This document shows, in pieces, positions 50,353-58,251 of a stretch of DNA of 64,000 nucleotides. The position numbers and the translations under genes are program-made. The notes under the pieces were generated by a model. It had not been told where the DNA came from and made no database searches. It saw nothing but the letters and a program-made list of their open reading frames with translations. Positions within the stretch are counted from its first letter, which is position 1, and every line of letters begins with the position of its first letter. The stretch covers positions 62,001-126,000 of the forward strand of contig JAVXTH010000001.1 of assembly GCA_036642795.1 (NCBI GenBank). The letters run 5' to 3'. The DNA comes from JAVXTH01 sp036642795. GTDB taxonomy: Bacteria > Bacillota_I > Bacilli_A > Erysipelotrichales > Erysipelotrichaceae.

Positions 50353-50718
50353 TTATTCCCTCTTTTTCACATTACAAGTTGCGATTAAATCAGCACCACT
50401 GTTGGCCACATTGTGAAGGATGATATCATGGCTTAAAATCGGTGCTTTCACAACAATATTTTTAGTTGCCTCCATTATATCAAATAATTTACCTTTTGGC
50501 ACGTTTTGTGAAGTAATAACCGGAACACAATCATCTTCTCCTTGTTCCACAACAATCGTTGTGGTAAGGGTCCGCATTGGCGCAGTACACTCACTACGTG
50601 CATACACTTCCCCTCTAGGACAAGTATTGCCAAGAATCGATATCACATTACTATTTTCTAATTCAACGCTTAGATGACATCCTTTCGGACATACAATACA
50701 GATCATTTCTTTTTTCAT
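50353..50718 (-). CDS. DUF1667 domain protein
   Basis: A 121-residue cysteine-bearing protein with CIVCPKGCHLSVEL at the start and NTCPRGEVYARSECTAPMRTLTTTI. The paired CxxC/CP motifs suggest metal or iron-sulfur binding. Members always travel with GlpA/GlpB-like flavoproteins in anaerobes and may be the third subunit of the dehydrogenase. It overlaps the preceding gene by four bases. Confidence 0.9.
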   Translation of the reverse strand: MKKEMICIVCPKGCHLSVELENSNVISILGNTCPRGEVYARSECTAPMRTLTTTIVVEQGEDDCVPVITSQNVPKGKLFDIMEATKNIVVKAPILSHDIILHNVANSGADLIATCNVKKRE

Positions 50719-51959
50719 AATTGTTCCTCTTTAATTTCAAATGTACATTGTTTTCCACTTTTCGCTAATGTAATCGGAAACATGATCATTTCAGCTGGTA
50801 ATAAATATGGTTTTTGAATTGTTTTAATTATTTCACCATCCAATGAGATGACAATGGAACATTTTTTAAATGGTCTTTTCACTCGCAAAGACATCGTAAT
50901 AGCTTCTTCAATATGTTCAATTCGTTGTGGTAATACATAGCCAATACCATTTCCTGCCTTTGTTTCAATTTGCGTATTTTTACGCTTTTTACCTTTTATA
51001 TAATCACTCGCATTACGACCAGCGCGTTTTGCTTCTAAGGTTACATAATCAACTAAATCATGAACATGTAATGCATTTCCACAAGCAAAGATACCCTCCA
51101 TGCTAGCTTCTAATTGTTCATTTACTTTTAAACTATGGGTAGCTGAATCGATTGTTAGTTGTAATTGATTCATTAGAGTTGTTTCAGGAATTAAACCTAC
51201 CGATAATAATAAAGTATCTACTTCAAATGTTTTTTCACTGCCATGAATTGGTTGATATTGTTCATCTAAGGCACTAATTGTAATCGATTCTAAATGATCT
51301 TTCCCTTTAATTGAAGTAACGGTATGCGATGTATAAAGGGGAATATTATAATCATCCAAGCACTGAACAATGTTACGCATTAGCCCATTTGAATAAGGTT
51401 CACGCTCACCCACCCCTAATACTTGTGCTCCTTCTAAGCTCATTCTTCTTGCCATGATTAAACCGATATCGCCACTTCCTAAGATAAAGACTTTCTTACC
51501 AACCATGATATTGTGTTGATTGATATATTTTTGAGCACAACCTGCGGTAAAGATACCATAGGGGCGATCTCCCGGTAATGCAATCGCACCAGCGCTTCGC
51601 TCATAACAACCCAAAGCAAAGATGATTGCTTTTGCTTGAATGCTTGTATAGCCCTCATTTTCACTTACATAAGTGATTTGTTTTTGTTTGTTCACTTCAA
51701 TTACATGCGTATTTAGTTTCACTTCGATTCCAGCTTGTTCAACTTTGTCACTAAAGCGTTGCGCATATTCAGGTCCACTTAATTCTTCTTTAAAGATTTG
51801 TAAACCAAAACCATTATGAATGCATTGATTTAAGATTCCACCTAATTTATGTTCACGCTCAAGGATAACAATATCCTCAATTCCATTTTCTTTGGCACTT
51901 AAAGCAGCCTCCATTCCAGCACTGCCTCCACCAATAATAACTAACGAATAGGTTTTCAT
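50715..51959 (-). CDS. NAD(P)/FAD-dependent oxidoreductase of the G3P dehydrogenase operon
   Basis: A 414-residue two-dinucleotide-domain flavoprotein: FAD loop IIGGGSAGMEAALSAKENG, CxxC-less middle with ALGCYERSAGAIALPGDRP and NAD loop VFILGSGDIGLIMARRMSLEG, then the C-terminal FACGNALHVHDLVD. The family is usually annotated as GlpB-like or as a sarcosine/NADH oxidase alpha relative. It follows GlpA directly (1 base) and overlaps the DUF1667 gene, so the three act together to oxidise glycerol-3-phosphate. Confidence 0.88.
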   Translation of the reverse strand: MKTYSLVIIGGGSAGMEAALSAKENGIEDIVILEREHKLGGILNQCIHNGFGLQIFKEELSGPEYAQRFSDKVEQAGIEVKLNTHVIEVNKQKQITYVSENEGYTSIQAKAIIFALGCYERSAGAIALPGDRPYGIFTAGCAQKYINQHNIMVGKKVFILGSGDIGLIMARRMSLEGAQVLGVGEREPYSNGLMRNIVQCLDDYNIPLYTSHTVTSIKGKDHLESITISALDEQYQPIHGSEKTFEVDTLLLSVGLIPETTLMNQLQLTIDSATHSLKVNEQLEASMEGIFACGNALHVHDLVDYVTLEAKRAGRNASDYIKGKKRKNTQIETKAGNGIGYVLPQRIEHIEEAITMSLRVKRPFKKCSIVISLDGEIIKTIQKPYLLPAEMIMFPITLAKSGKQCTFEIKEEQL

Positions 51960-53390
51960 TTATTTAACCCCCTTAGGATGAATTAAGGTTTGATCGCCTC
52001 TATGATCATAGGGTACTTCAATTGGATCAATATGATATTCACGAGCGAGAATATTACGAATTTCGACTTCACAAAATCCACCTTGGCATCTCCCCATTCC
52101 AGGGCGAACTCGTTTTTTAATTGCTTTGATACTAGTCGCTCCACAGGGACGATGAATCGCATCGACGATTTCACCTTCTGATATTTTTTCACAGCGACAA
52201 ACAATCTTGCCATAACGCGGATCTTTTAAAATCATCGCTTGTTTTTCTTGCTTTGATAATTCACTCATAACAATTGGAAATCTTCTATGAATCCATAAAG
52301 CTTTTTCTTCTAAATGCAGCTTTGATTGAATGATATTCTCCAACACATAGGCCGATATTGCTGGTGCACTAGCAAGACCGGGTGAATCAATACAAGCAAT
52401 ATGGATGAAATTTTTAATGGTTTTAGATTCTTCAATTAAAAAATCCCCATTATTTCCACTTGGTCTTAGCCCACTGAATTCTCTTATTACTTCTTGCATT
52501 GGCAATGGTTTTAAAATATGCGCCAGTTGTTGTTTTACTTTATTTAAACCGATTACACTGGTCGAACAATCTTCACGATCACTTATCTCATTCGTCGGTC
52601 CAATCAAAAGATTACCATCGACGGTTGGAATTGCCAAAACACCTTTTCCTAAAGAAGTTGGAATTGGATAAATCACATGTTGAATCAACTTACCTGCATC
52701 TTTACTTAACACATAATATTGACCTTTTTTCGGTGTTATTTTAAAGGTTGGTTGTGCTTCTAGCATGCCTGCTACATGATCTCCATATACACCACTGGCT
52801 TCAATTACCATCGATGTGATATATTGTTTTTCACTTGTTTTTACGACAAAGACTTCATCTTGTTTTTCAATCTGTTTTACTTCTTGTTCTAAGAACAATT
52901 CAACCCCATTTTCAATCGCTTCTTCCATTAAAGCAACACAGGTTGCCATTGGATTAATGATTGCTGTATCCTTCATATACAGCGCTTTACTGATGGCATC
53001 GGACAATTGTGGTTCAAGTTCTCTTGCCTGCTCTCCACTTAAATACGCCACGTTAACATCACGACTTTGCGCTTGTTGGTACAATTTTTCTAAAGTAGTT
53101 TCTTCTTCTTTTCCCTGTGCTACAAGCAAAGAACCACATTTTTGATAAGGAACATGTAGTTCTTTACAAATAGACTCATACATTCTACTTCCTTTAACAT
53201 TTAATTCTGCTTTCAAAGTATTGTCTTTTGGATCATAACCAGCATGAACAATCGCACTATTTGCCATACTCGTTTTATTTCCTACATCATTTTCTTTTTC
53301 TAAAACCGCAACTTTTAAATTATACTTTGCTAAGTCATGTGCCATAAAACAACCGATGATTCCTGCCCCAATAATAACAATATCGTACAT
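51960..53390 (-). CDS. Anaerobic glycerol-3-phosphate dehydrogenase, GlpA-like with [2Fe-2S] domain
   Basis: A 476-residue DAO-type flavoprotein with N-terminal FAD loop VIIGAGIIGCFMAHDLAK and substrate-domain motifs EFSGLRPSG and IACIDSPGLASAPA. The last 90 residues carry a BFD-like [2Fe-2S] domain (IVCRCEKISEGEI and GMGRCQGGFC, four Cys). This is the form used in Bacillota for G3P to dihydroxyacetone-phosphate oxidation. First gene of the operon; its leader has a terminator that GlpP could control. Confidence 0.88.
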   Translation of the reverse strand: MYDIVIIGAGIIGCFMAHDLAKYNLKVAVLEKENDVGNKTSMANSAIVHAGYDPKDNTLKAELNVKGSRMYESICKELHVPYQKCGSLLVAQGKEEETTLEKLYQQAQSRDVNVAYLSGEQARELEPQLSDAISKALYMKDTAIINPMATCVALMEEAIENGVELFLEQEVKQIEKQDEVFVVKTSEKQYITSMVIEASGVYGDHVAGMLEAQPTFKITPKKGQYYVLSKDAGKLIQHVIYPIPTSLGKGVLAIPTVDGNLLIGPTNEISDREDCSTSVIGLNKVKQQLAHILKPLPMQEVIREFSGLRPSGNNGDFLIEESKTIKNFIHIACIDSPGLASAPAISAYVLENIIQSKLHLEEKALWIHRRFPIVMSELSKQEKQAMILKDPRYGKIVCRCEKISEGEIVDAIHRPCGATSIKAIKKRVRPGMGRCQGGFCEVEIRNILAREYHIDPIEVPYDHRGDQTLIHPKGVK

Positions 53391-53407
53391 AATTTCCCTC
53401 CTAATAA

Positions 53408-53454
53408 AAAACGAAACATAAAAAGACTTTTTTTGCCTTTTGATATCTCGTTTT
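53408..53454 (-). terminator. Leader terminator of the glp operon, likely GlpP target
   Basis: On the minus strand AAAACGA (53454-53448) pairs with TCGTTTT (53414-53408), followed by TTTTTATTAG, between the probable -10 box TATACT (53488-53483) and the GGAGG site of the first gene. This is the layout of GlpP-controlled leaders. Confidence 0.75.
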
Positions 53455-53522
53455 CTCTATCAATGGATTAACTTGTACCTATAGTATAGCACATTTCACA
53501 ATTCTTGGAGCAATTAAAACAG

Positions 53523-53969
53523 CTATTTTTTCGCAGCTCCATGTTCCTTCATCAAATTAATTAAATCCTCATAGTTCGCTGCCCCACCAGCTTCACTCAA
53601 TATTTCCCCATTCTCAATAAAATAGGTAGTTGGAGTATAAGCAATACTACCAATTTTTTTCTGTAAATCCATAAAAGTAGGGCGACTTTCTTTTCCTTCT
53701 TCATCTTTAACAATTGGTTCATTATCAATTTCTACTAAACTAAAATCAGTTTTATATTCTTTAATATATTCTTTAATTAAGGCTACATATTCTATACAAC
53801 CTTCACAAGTTGAAGTACCAATCACAAGGATCATATCTTTTTTATCTTCGATATTATGTAGTGCTTGGGTTGCGCTAATTTCATTTAAAGAGCCAAGCTC
53901 TTTTTTATTTTCACTACACCCGCTTATTAACAGTAAAACTACCATCAAGCAAGTTAATTTCTTAAGCAT
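53523..53969 (-). CDS. Thioredoxin-like lipoprotein
   Basis: A 148-residue secreted protein with a lipoprotein signal (VVLLLISGC, lipobox Cys18) and a thioredoxin fold. The redox motif is STCEGC (CxxC) near residue 57, followed by a VEIDNEP strand and the cis-proline-like YTPTTYFIENGE. It would act outside the membrane on disulfides. It stands alone, between marR and the glp operon; CcdA-type partners are not visible. Confidence 0.82.
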   Translation of the reverse strand: MLKKLTCLMVVLLLISGCSENKKELGSLNEISATQALHNIEDKKDMILVIGTSTCEGCIEYVALIKEYIKEYKTDFSLVEIDNEPIVKDEEGKESRPTFMDLQKKIGSIAYTPTTYFIENGEILSEAGGAANYEDLINLMKEHGAAKK

Positions 53970-54043
53970 TTAACCACCATCCTATTTATATAAGATAACC
54001 TATTTAAGCTTAATTATCAAATATAATTTACGAATAAATAAAA

Positions 54044-54068
54044 AAAGTTACGAATAAATCGCAACTTT
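54044..54068 (-). terminator. Terminator of the infC-rpmI-rplT-marR operon
   Basis: AAAGTT-x-CGA / TCG-x-AACTTT stem with one mismatch around AATAA, ending in a minus-strand T-run. It begins inside the marR stop codon. Confidence 0.8.
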
Positions 54069-54510
54069 AGATTTGATATTGTTCTTGAAAGAATTGCATA
54101 ACACCACGTAAAGATTTTAATAATTCTTTATCTTGGTCAACTTTCAATACTCCAATCAATTTATCAATCATTTCTTCATGAAAAGCATTATGAATTTCTA
54201 AAACTTTCTGAGCGGAATCACTCAAGACTAAACGAATAATTCGTCGATCTTTTTCATCACGTACGCGTTCTACATAACCCTTTTTCACAAGTCGATTTGT
54301 AGAGACACTTAAGGTTCCTTGGGTTACCATCAAAGCTTTCGCAATTGCTGACATCATCTTGGATTCACTTTTAGAAATAGCTTCTAATATATGTACTTCA
54401 CTCATTGATAAAGTAACTTTACGTTCCCGTAAGTTGGTTTCCTCAATTAGTAAAATGTGATTAAACAGATCCACAAGCAGCTCATTTAAAGTCTGACGAG
54501 TTTCGTTCAT
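54067..54510 (-). CDS. MarR-family transcriptional regulator
   Basis: A 147-residue winged-helix regulator with SEVHILEAISKSESKMMSAI, the recognition region MVTQGTLSVSTNRLVKKGYV and wing RVRDEKDRRIIRLVLSD. It starts 14 bases after rplT in the same direction with no terminator between, so it is read as the last gene of the infC operon. Its targets are unknown; the thioredoxin-like lipoprotein gene immediately downstream is one candidate. Confidence 0.9.
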   Translation of the reverse strand: MNETRQTLNELLVDLFNHILLIEETNLRERKVTLSMSEVHILEAISKSESKMMSAIAKALMVTQGTLSVSTNRLVKKGYVERVRDEKDRRIIRLVLSDSAQKVLEIHNAFHEEMIDKLIGVLKVDQDKELLKSLRGVMQFFQEQYQI

Positions 54511-54524
54511 AAGGTTCCCTCAAA

Positions 54525-54884
54525 TTACTTTTCTAATGCTTTTTTAGCTTTATCGCAAATACCTGTAAATCCTTTTGGATCGCTAATTGCGATTTCAGAA
54601 AGCATTTTACGGTTAACAACAATTTCAGCAAGTTTCAAACCATGCATTAAACGAGAATAAGAAATATCATTCATTCTTGCAGCAGCATTGATACGTGCAA
54701 TCCACATTTTACGCATGTTATTCTTAAGATCACGACGATCGTTGAATGCATAACGAAGGGAATGCATCACCTGTTCGTTTGCTGTGCGATATAATGTATG
54801 TTTACTTCCGAAATAACCTTTTGCTAATTTTAATACGCGTTTTCTTCTCTGACGGGTAACGCTACCACCTTTAACTCTAGCCAT
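54525..54884 (-). CDS. rplT: 50S ribosomal protein L20
   Basis: A 119-residue L20 with the conserved start ARVKGGSVTRQRRKRVLKLAKGYFG and RMWIARINAAAR. Besides its role in 23S rRNA assembly, L20 represses its own operon by binding the leader RNA in Bacilli. 18 bases after rpmI. Confidence 0.97.
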   Translation of the reverse strand: MARVKGGSVTRQRRKRVLKLAKGYFGSKHTLYRTANEQVMHSLRYAFNDRRDLKNNMRKMWIARINAAARMNDISYSRLMHGLKLAEIVVNRKMLSEIAISDPKGFTGICDKAKKALEK

Positions 54885-54902
54885 GTATAATTCCTCCTAT
54901 TC

Positions 54903-55097
54903 CTATTTTTGAAGCATCAATTTGATGCGCTTGTAATCACTCTTACTTACCACTGAAGATTTTCTTAAATGGCGTTTTTGTTTTGTTGTCTTACCATGGA
55001 AACGGTGAGAAGTATATGCATGACTTCTCTTTAATTTTCCTGAACCTGTTTTCTTAACGCGTTTTGCTAATCCACTGTGCGATTTCATTTTTGGCAT
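54903..55097 (-). CDS. rpmI: 50S ribosomal protein L35
   Basis: A 64-residue L35 beginning PKMKSHSGLAKRVKKTGSG, with the lysine-rich end KSDYKRIKLMLQK. ATG 55097 is the family start; GGAGGGTACTACTT precedes it. The longer open frame to 55139 overlaps infC and is not used. Confidence 0.97.
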   Translation of the reverse strand: MPKMKSHSGLAKRVKKTGSGKLKRSHAYTSHRFHGKTTKQKRHLRKSSVVSKSDYKRIKLMLQK

Positions 55098-55111
55098 AAG
55101 TAGTACCCTCC

Positions 55112-55651
55112 TTATTTTTTCTTTGGTGTTAAAACACAAGACATTGTATTGCCTTCTAGTAACGGTTTCTTATCTACGACAGCAATATCCGCTATTTCAC
55201 TCACAAAGTTATCCATAATTTTTCTGCCTACTTCAAGTCTTGTGATTAAACGACCGCGGAATCGCATGTCTACTTTCACTTTCATTCCATCTTCGATCCA
55301 GCTACGAGCATGGCGCATTTTAGTATCAAAATCATGCTTATCGATTACTGGTGATAATCGAAGCGGTTTAACTTCTGTAATGTGTTGTTTTTTCTTCGCT
55401 TCTTTCGTTTTCTTCTGTTGCTCAAAACGATAACGTCCATAATCAAGCACTTTACATACAGGCGGAACAGCAGTAGGAGCCACACATAATAAGTCTAATT
55501 CTTGATTATATGCAATTTCTAAAGCCTCACGACGCATTTTGATACCTAATTGATCTCCGTTAGCATCAATGACAAGAACTTCTTTAAAACGAATTTTCTC
55601 GTTGTATAAATCGTCGTTAACATTGTTTGGAATCACTTTTTTGTTGTAAAT
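55112..55651 (-). CDS. infC: Translation initiation factor IF-3, AUU start
   Basis: A 179-residue IF-3 with N-domain VNDDLYNEKIRFKEVLVID and C-domain EVKPLRLSPVIDKHDFDTK and MRFRGRLITRLEVG. The start is read as ATT at 55651-55649, because GGAGG (55664-55660) sits eight bases ahead of it, whereas the ATG at 55666 overlaps that ribosome site and has none of its own. A rare AUU start is classic for infC and lets IF-3 limit its own synthesis. Head of infC-rpmI-rplT-marR. Confidence 0.93.
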   Translation of the reverse strand: MYNKKVIPNNVNDDLYNEKIRFKEVLVIDANGDQLGIKMRREALEIAYNQELDLLCVAPTAVPPVCKVLDYGRYRFEQQKKTKEAKKKQHITEVKPLRLSPVIDKHDFDTKMRHARSWIEDGMKVKVDMRFRGRLITRLEVGRKIMDNFVSEIADIAVVDKKPLLEGNTMSCVLTPKKK

Positions 55652-55680
55652 AACAGACACCTCCATTTTAATATGAGAAA

Positions 55681-55811
55681 AGCGGGTACTGTATTAGCAC
55701 CCGCTCAATAAACACACTTTTATCCGATTAAGGATTCAAAGTAGCATCGACCTATGACTTAAGCCATCAGGTGAGAAGGGGCACTTCTAACTTTCCACTA
55801 TCTTTTCTGCT
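55681..55811 (-). promoter_or_regulatory. L20 leader RNA with terminator
   Basis: A 130-base leader before infC. It has a long-range helix GTAGCA (55813-55808) / TGCTAC (55746-55741), a GAAGTGCCCCTTCTCACC hairpin region, and ends in a strong hairpin AGCGGGT (55705-55699) / ACCCGCT (55687-55681) with a short T-run. Layout and position match the ribosomal L20 leader by which L20 causes early termination in Bacilli. Confidence 0.8.
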
Positions 55812-55816
55812 ACATT

Positions 55817-55845
55817 AGAATACCATGAATCCCTATGACTGTCAA
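55817..55845 (-). promoter_or_regulatory. Promoter of the infC operon
   Basis: On the minus strand TTGACA (55845-55840), 17 bases, TATTCT (55822-55817). Confidence 0.85.
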
Positions 55846-55853
55846 TTGTTTTA

Positions 55854-56147
55854 TCAATAAATCAATCTAGCTCGTATTTCGTAATATCCTTTTTCTTCAC
55901 TTACTAATTTACCTGGCATAACTTGTACTGCTGCCATATCTCCATTATCAAATAACACATCTTTTACCGCATCAATTATTTTATCCATCATCGCCTGCGT
56001 TCCTTGAATTTGAATTTTAATATCATGGTCATAAATAGCATAAATCCAAGTTCCCCATCCTATATCATAATCAACTTCACGAAATAAATATTTTTCTTCT
56101 GTAGGCGCATTTTCATAAATGGCTTCTTTAATTTTATCTTTTAACAT
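55854..56147 (-). CDS. Small protein of unknown function
   Basis: A 97-residue soluble acidic protein (MLKDKIKEAIYENAPTEEKY) without membrane segments or cysteines that would mark a function. It shows an alternating strand-helix pattern (WGTWIYAIYDHDIKIQIQG, then MMDKIIDAVKDVLFDNGD, then YYEIRARLIY) suggestive of a ferredoxin-like alpha-beta fold. ATG 56147 is chosen as the first family-like start; the upstream extension crosses an inverted repeat. I do not recognise a family. It sits just before the repeat-flanked hipA segment. Confidence 0.65.
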   Translation of the reverse strand: MLKDKIKEAIYENAPTEEKYLFREVDYDIGWGTWIYAIYDHDIKIQIQGTQAMMDKIIDAVKDVLFDNGDMAAVQVMPGKLVSEEKGYYEIRARLIY

Positions 56148-56170
56148 AACAACACCAACCTTGTTGTTAT
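56146..56170. repeat. Inverted repeat overlapping the start of the small gene
   Basis: ATAACAAC (56146-56153) and GTTGTTAT (56163-56170) are perfect 8-base arms around a 9-base loop, covering the start codon and ribosome-site region; an operator or translational hairpin. Confidence 0.55.
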
Positions 56171-56210
56171 CATAACATGATAAAAGGATTACATGCAAGA
56201 AAGCAATGAT

Positions 56211-56353
56211 CTTTTCAAGGACTTTTTAATCAAGTACGAACATCGTTAAGCTCTTCATAACAAATAAAGTACAAACATCCTTGTTTGTACCCATAAAGCA
56301 TTCACCCTATATTGTCATTATTAGATTATAGTATTAAAAGTAAGATCAAATTC
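56211..56353. repeat. Direct repeat copy A flanking the hipA segment
   Basis: Shares CTTTTCAAGGACTTTTT at its left end and 73 identical bases at its right end (56281-56353) with copy B at 57867-58014; the middle differs. The copy includes a hairpin GTACAAACA / TGTTTGTAC followed by a T-rich minus-strand end. On the minus strand it contains a short frame MLYGYKQ...; not called as a gene. Confidence 0.9.
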
Positions 56354-56369
56354 TAATTGATAAAAACAA

Positions 56370-56435
56370 AAGAGGCTGTAACGAAATAGACACATTTGAA
56401 AATTCAGATAATTGCCTATAAGGTTATGACCTCTT
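56370..56435. repeat. Short imperfect inverted repeat, possible IS-end remnant
   Basis: AAGAGGCTGTAAC on the left and the complement of AAGAGGTCATAAC on the right end a 66-base segment. The GAGGCTGTAAC-type end resembles insertion-sequence termini common in Bacillota. No transposase remains, so this is tentative. Confidence 0.35.
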
Positions 56436-56474
56436 ATCTACTTAATTCTTTTTGGGTGTTACTTTTTTTATGCT

Positions 56475-57662
56475 TTAATTATTTATAGCGTCTAGTTCTT
56501 TGTGTAACTGTAAAAACTTAATTCTACTGCTTAATCCTTCCGTCAGTGTTTTAATTCTATCATCCGTCATTTCAGTGTAATCTTGATATTTTTTCAATAT
56601 TTGATTGAATTGCATATCTAATCCATTCAACTTAGAAACATCCAATCTTTCTAAATTTGAAATATTTGATAGATAAGTAGAGAATTTTTTATTTGTATTT
56701 GAGAAATACTTTCCATACCCATCATTAAAATTAATGTTTTTTGCTAATTCGTGACAATTCATAGATTGTCCTGTATCAAATATTGGCGTTAATCTTTCCC
56801 ATGAAAGAGTTTCTACGTTTCTAATAACCCCAAAATTTTTCATGTGCCTATCCGTATTCATAGTTAAACAATCTATAATAAACATATTTTCTAAATCTTC
56901 TTGTGCGTTAGGTACATTGTGTTTTTCTAATATAGATAAATAATGCTGAAAATCATTAATACTGTTATTCTTTTTCTCTGAACAAAAAACATCATAAGCA
57001 GAAATGATTTCTTCATTTGAAGAAACAAAATTATCGCATTTAGATATTATTTTATCGTCCATAATATCAATTTCATATGGGCAATATTTAAATCCTAATC
57101 TCTCACATATTTGAGAAGCCAACCATTCGTTGATAGGTTCTTGTCTACTTGGAGTATATGTTCCTTTAACTAAAACACGTTTTCCATCTTCAATAACCCA
57201 TGCCTTTTGTAACATTCCATCTGTTGTATTATTAGGAGATTTTAAATCAGGATGTCTTGATGAACTATCATTTAATGATGCCTGTAAAAAAGCCTTGTAT
57301 TCAAATTCATTTTCAAAGAAGTTAATATCTTTCCATTGAATTGTGCTATTTTCTTCTTTAATCCAATATTGATCTGAAAGTGATAGAGCATATGCCTTGT
57401 TTAAAAGTTCATCCGTTGTTCTCACTTCCAAATTCCGTAGTAATTTCTCAACATCTTTTCTCCATGATGGAATACCCCTACCTTTAAACCAATTATTCAA
57501 TTCTTTTACTAAATTTTTAGAACGGTCATTATACGCATTTTCAAGCGATAAGGGTGCATATTGTATGCTAATTACATCATATACTTTATCTATCGCAATT
57601 GTCGTTGTGTTAAATTCAACTAAAGCAACTTTTTGATTTTTATTCATTAGATACGATTTCAT
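56475..57662 (-). CDS. HipA-like serine/threonine kinase domain protein
   Basis: A 395-residue orphan HipA-family protein. The first 110 residues are a variable N-terminal domain; the kinase part has GKRVLVKGTY (possible ATP-binding Lys near residue 166), INEWLASQICERLG, the catalytic loop NTDRHMKNFG (269-278) and the metal motif FDTG (295-298). No HipB antitoxin or other DNA-binding partner is adjacent, so classical toxin-antitoxin function is not shown. Flanking direct repeats and the AT-rich spacers suggest acquisition or duplication as a unit. GCGAGGGAAATT precedes ATG 57662. The 200 bases upstream hold no other gene. Confidence 0.82.
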   Translation of the reverse strand: MKSYLMNKNQKVALVEFNTTTIAIDKVYDVISIQYAPLSLENAYNDRSKNLVKELNNWFKGRGIPSWRKDVEKLLRNLEVRTTDELLNKAYALSLSDQYWIKEENSTIQWKDINFFENEFEYKAFLQASLNDSSSRHPDLKSPNNTTDGMLQKAWVIEDGKRVLVKGTYTPSRQEPINEWLASQICERLGFKYCPYEIDIMDDKIISKCDNFVSSNEEIISAYDVFCSEKKNNSINDFQHYLSILEKHNVPNAQEDLENMFIIDCLTMNTDRHMKNFGVIRNVETLSWERLTPIFDTGQSMNCHELAKNINFNDGYGKYFSNTNKKFSTYLSNISNLERLDVSKLNGLDMQFNQILKKYQDYTEMTDDRIKTLTEGLSSRIKFLQLHKELDAINN

Positions 57663-57866
57663 AATTTCCCTCGCTTTCTTTTGATGTTAGTCTTATTGTT
57701 AATATTATACATTAAAACAGTATAAATATACACCTCTTTCAACTATCAAATTGTGTTCATGTATGAATCGAATATGATTATGTCTGAAACACAAAATAGA
57801 ATGAATAATGATTGTTAATGTTTATAAACTCTTTTAATTAATATAATACTTGAATTGTTCATTTAC

Positions 57867-58014
57867 CTTTTCAAGGACTTTTTTTATTCAAGTTCTACCA
57901 TTATTAACCTCTTAAAACACAAAAAAGGGTACAAACATTGATTGTTTGTACCCATAAAGCATTCACCCTATATTGTCATTATTAGATTATAGTATTAAAA
58001 GTAAGATCAAATTC
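57867..58014. repeat. Direct repeat copy B, next to tRNA-His
   Basis: Right partner of copy A; 57942-58014 equals 56281-56353 base for base. It contains a 10-bp hairpin GGGTACAAAC (57927-57936) / GTTTGTACCC (57944-57953) followed on the minus strand by TTTTTT. It ends 46 bases from the 3' end of tRNA-His. Confidence 0.9.
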
Positions 58015-58030
58015 GATTAAGCCAAAATAA

Positions 58031-58049
58031 AAGCCCAGTTTATGGGCTT
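58031..58049 (-). terminator. Terminator of tRNA-His
   Basis: AAGCCCA / TGGGCTT stem, 5-base loop, then TTTTATTTT on the minus strand. Confidence 0.88.
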
Positions 58050-58059
58050 AATTTGCTAA

Positions 58060-58136
58060 TGGGGCGAACGAAGGGGATCGAACCCTCGCATGACTGGACC
58101 ACAACCAGTTGTGTTAACCACTTCACCACGTCCGCC
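58060..58136 (-). tRNA. tRNA-His (anticodon GTG)
   Basis: A complete cloverleaf on the minus strand: acceptor GCGGACG / CGTTCGC, the extra 5' G (58136) pairing with C73 that marks tRNA-His, anticodon loop TTGTGGT with GTG, T arm with GGTTCGATCC, and an encoded CCA (58062-58060). Confidence 0.96.
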
Positions 58137-58164
58137 ATCAATCATTTCTTTGTTAGCAAGGCTT

Positions 58165-58193
58165 ATTATAACGTACCCATTTTGGTTTGTAAA
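58165..58193 (-). promoter_or_regulatory. Promoter of tRNA-His
   Basis: On the minus strand TTTACA (58193-58188), 17 bases, TATAAT (58170-58165), some 30 bases before the tRNA. Confidence 0.85.
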
Positions 58194-58251
58194 TAGTTTT
58201 ATTGTATTTTGTCGCGAAAGTTGATATAATTTTCTAACGAGGAGTGGTTAT

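Noticed and set aside
55649..55666. ATG start of infC at 55666
   Set aside because: The ATG is part of the ribosome site used by the ATT start and has none upstream; family length also fits the ATT start.
56282..56342. Short minus-strand frames (MLYGYKQ...) in both repeats as small protein genes
   Set aside because: The GGGTGA before the ATG is too close to serve as a ribosome site and the two copies diverge after seven codons.
56211..58014. The two repeats as a CRISPR array
   Set aside because: Only two copies, 1.66 kb apart, with a gene between them and no short regular spacers.
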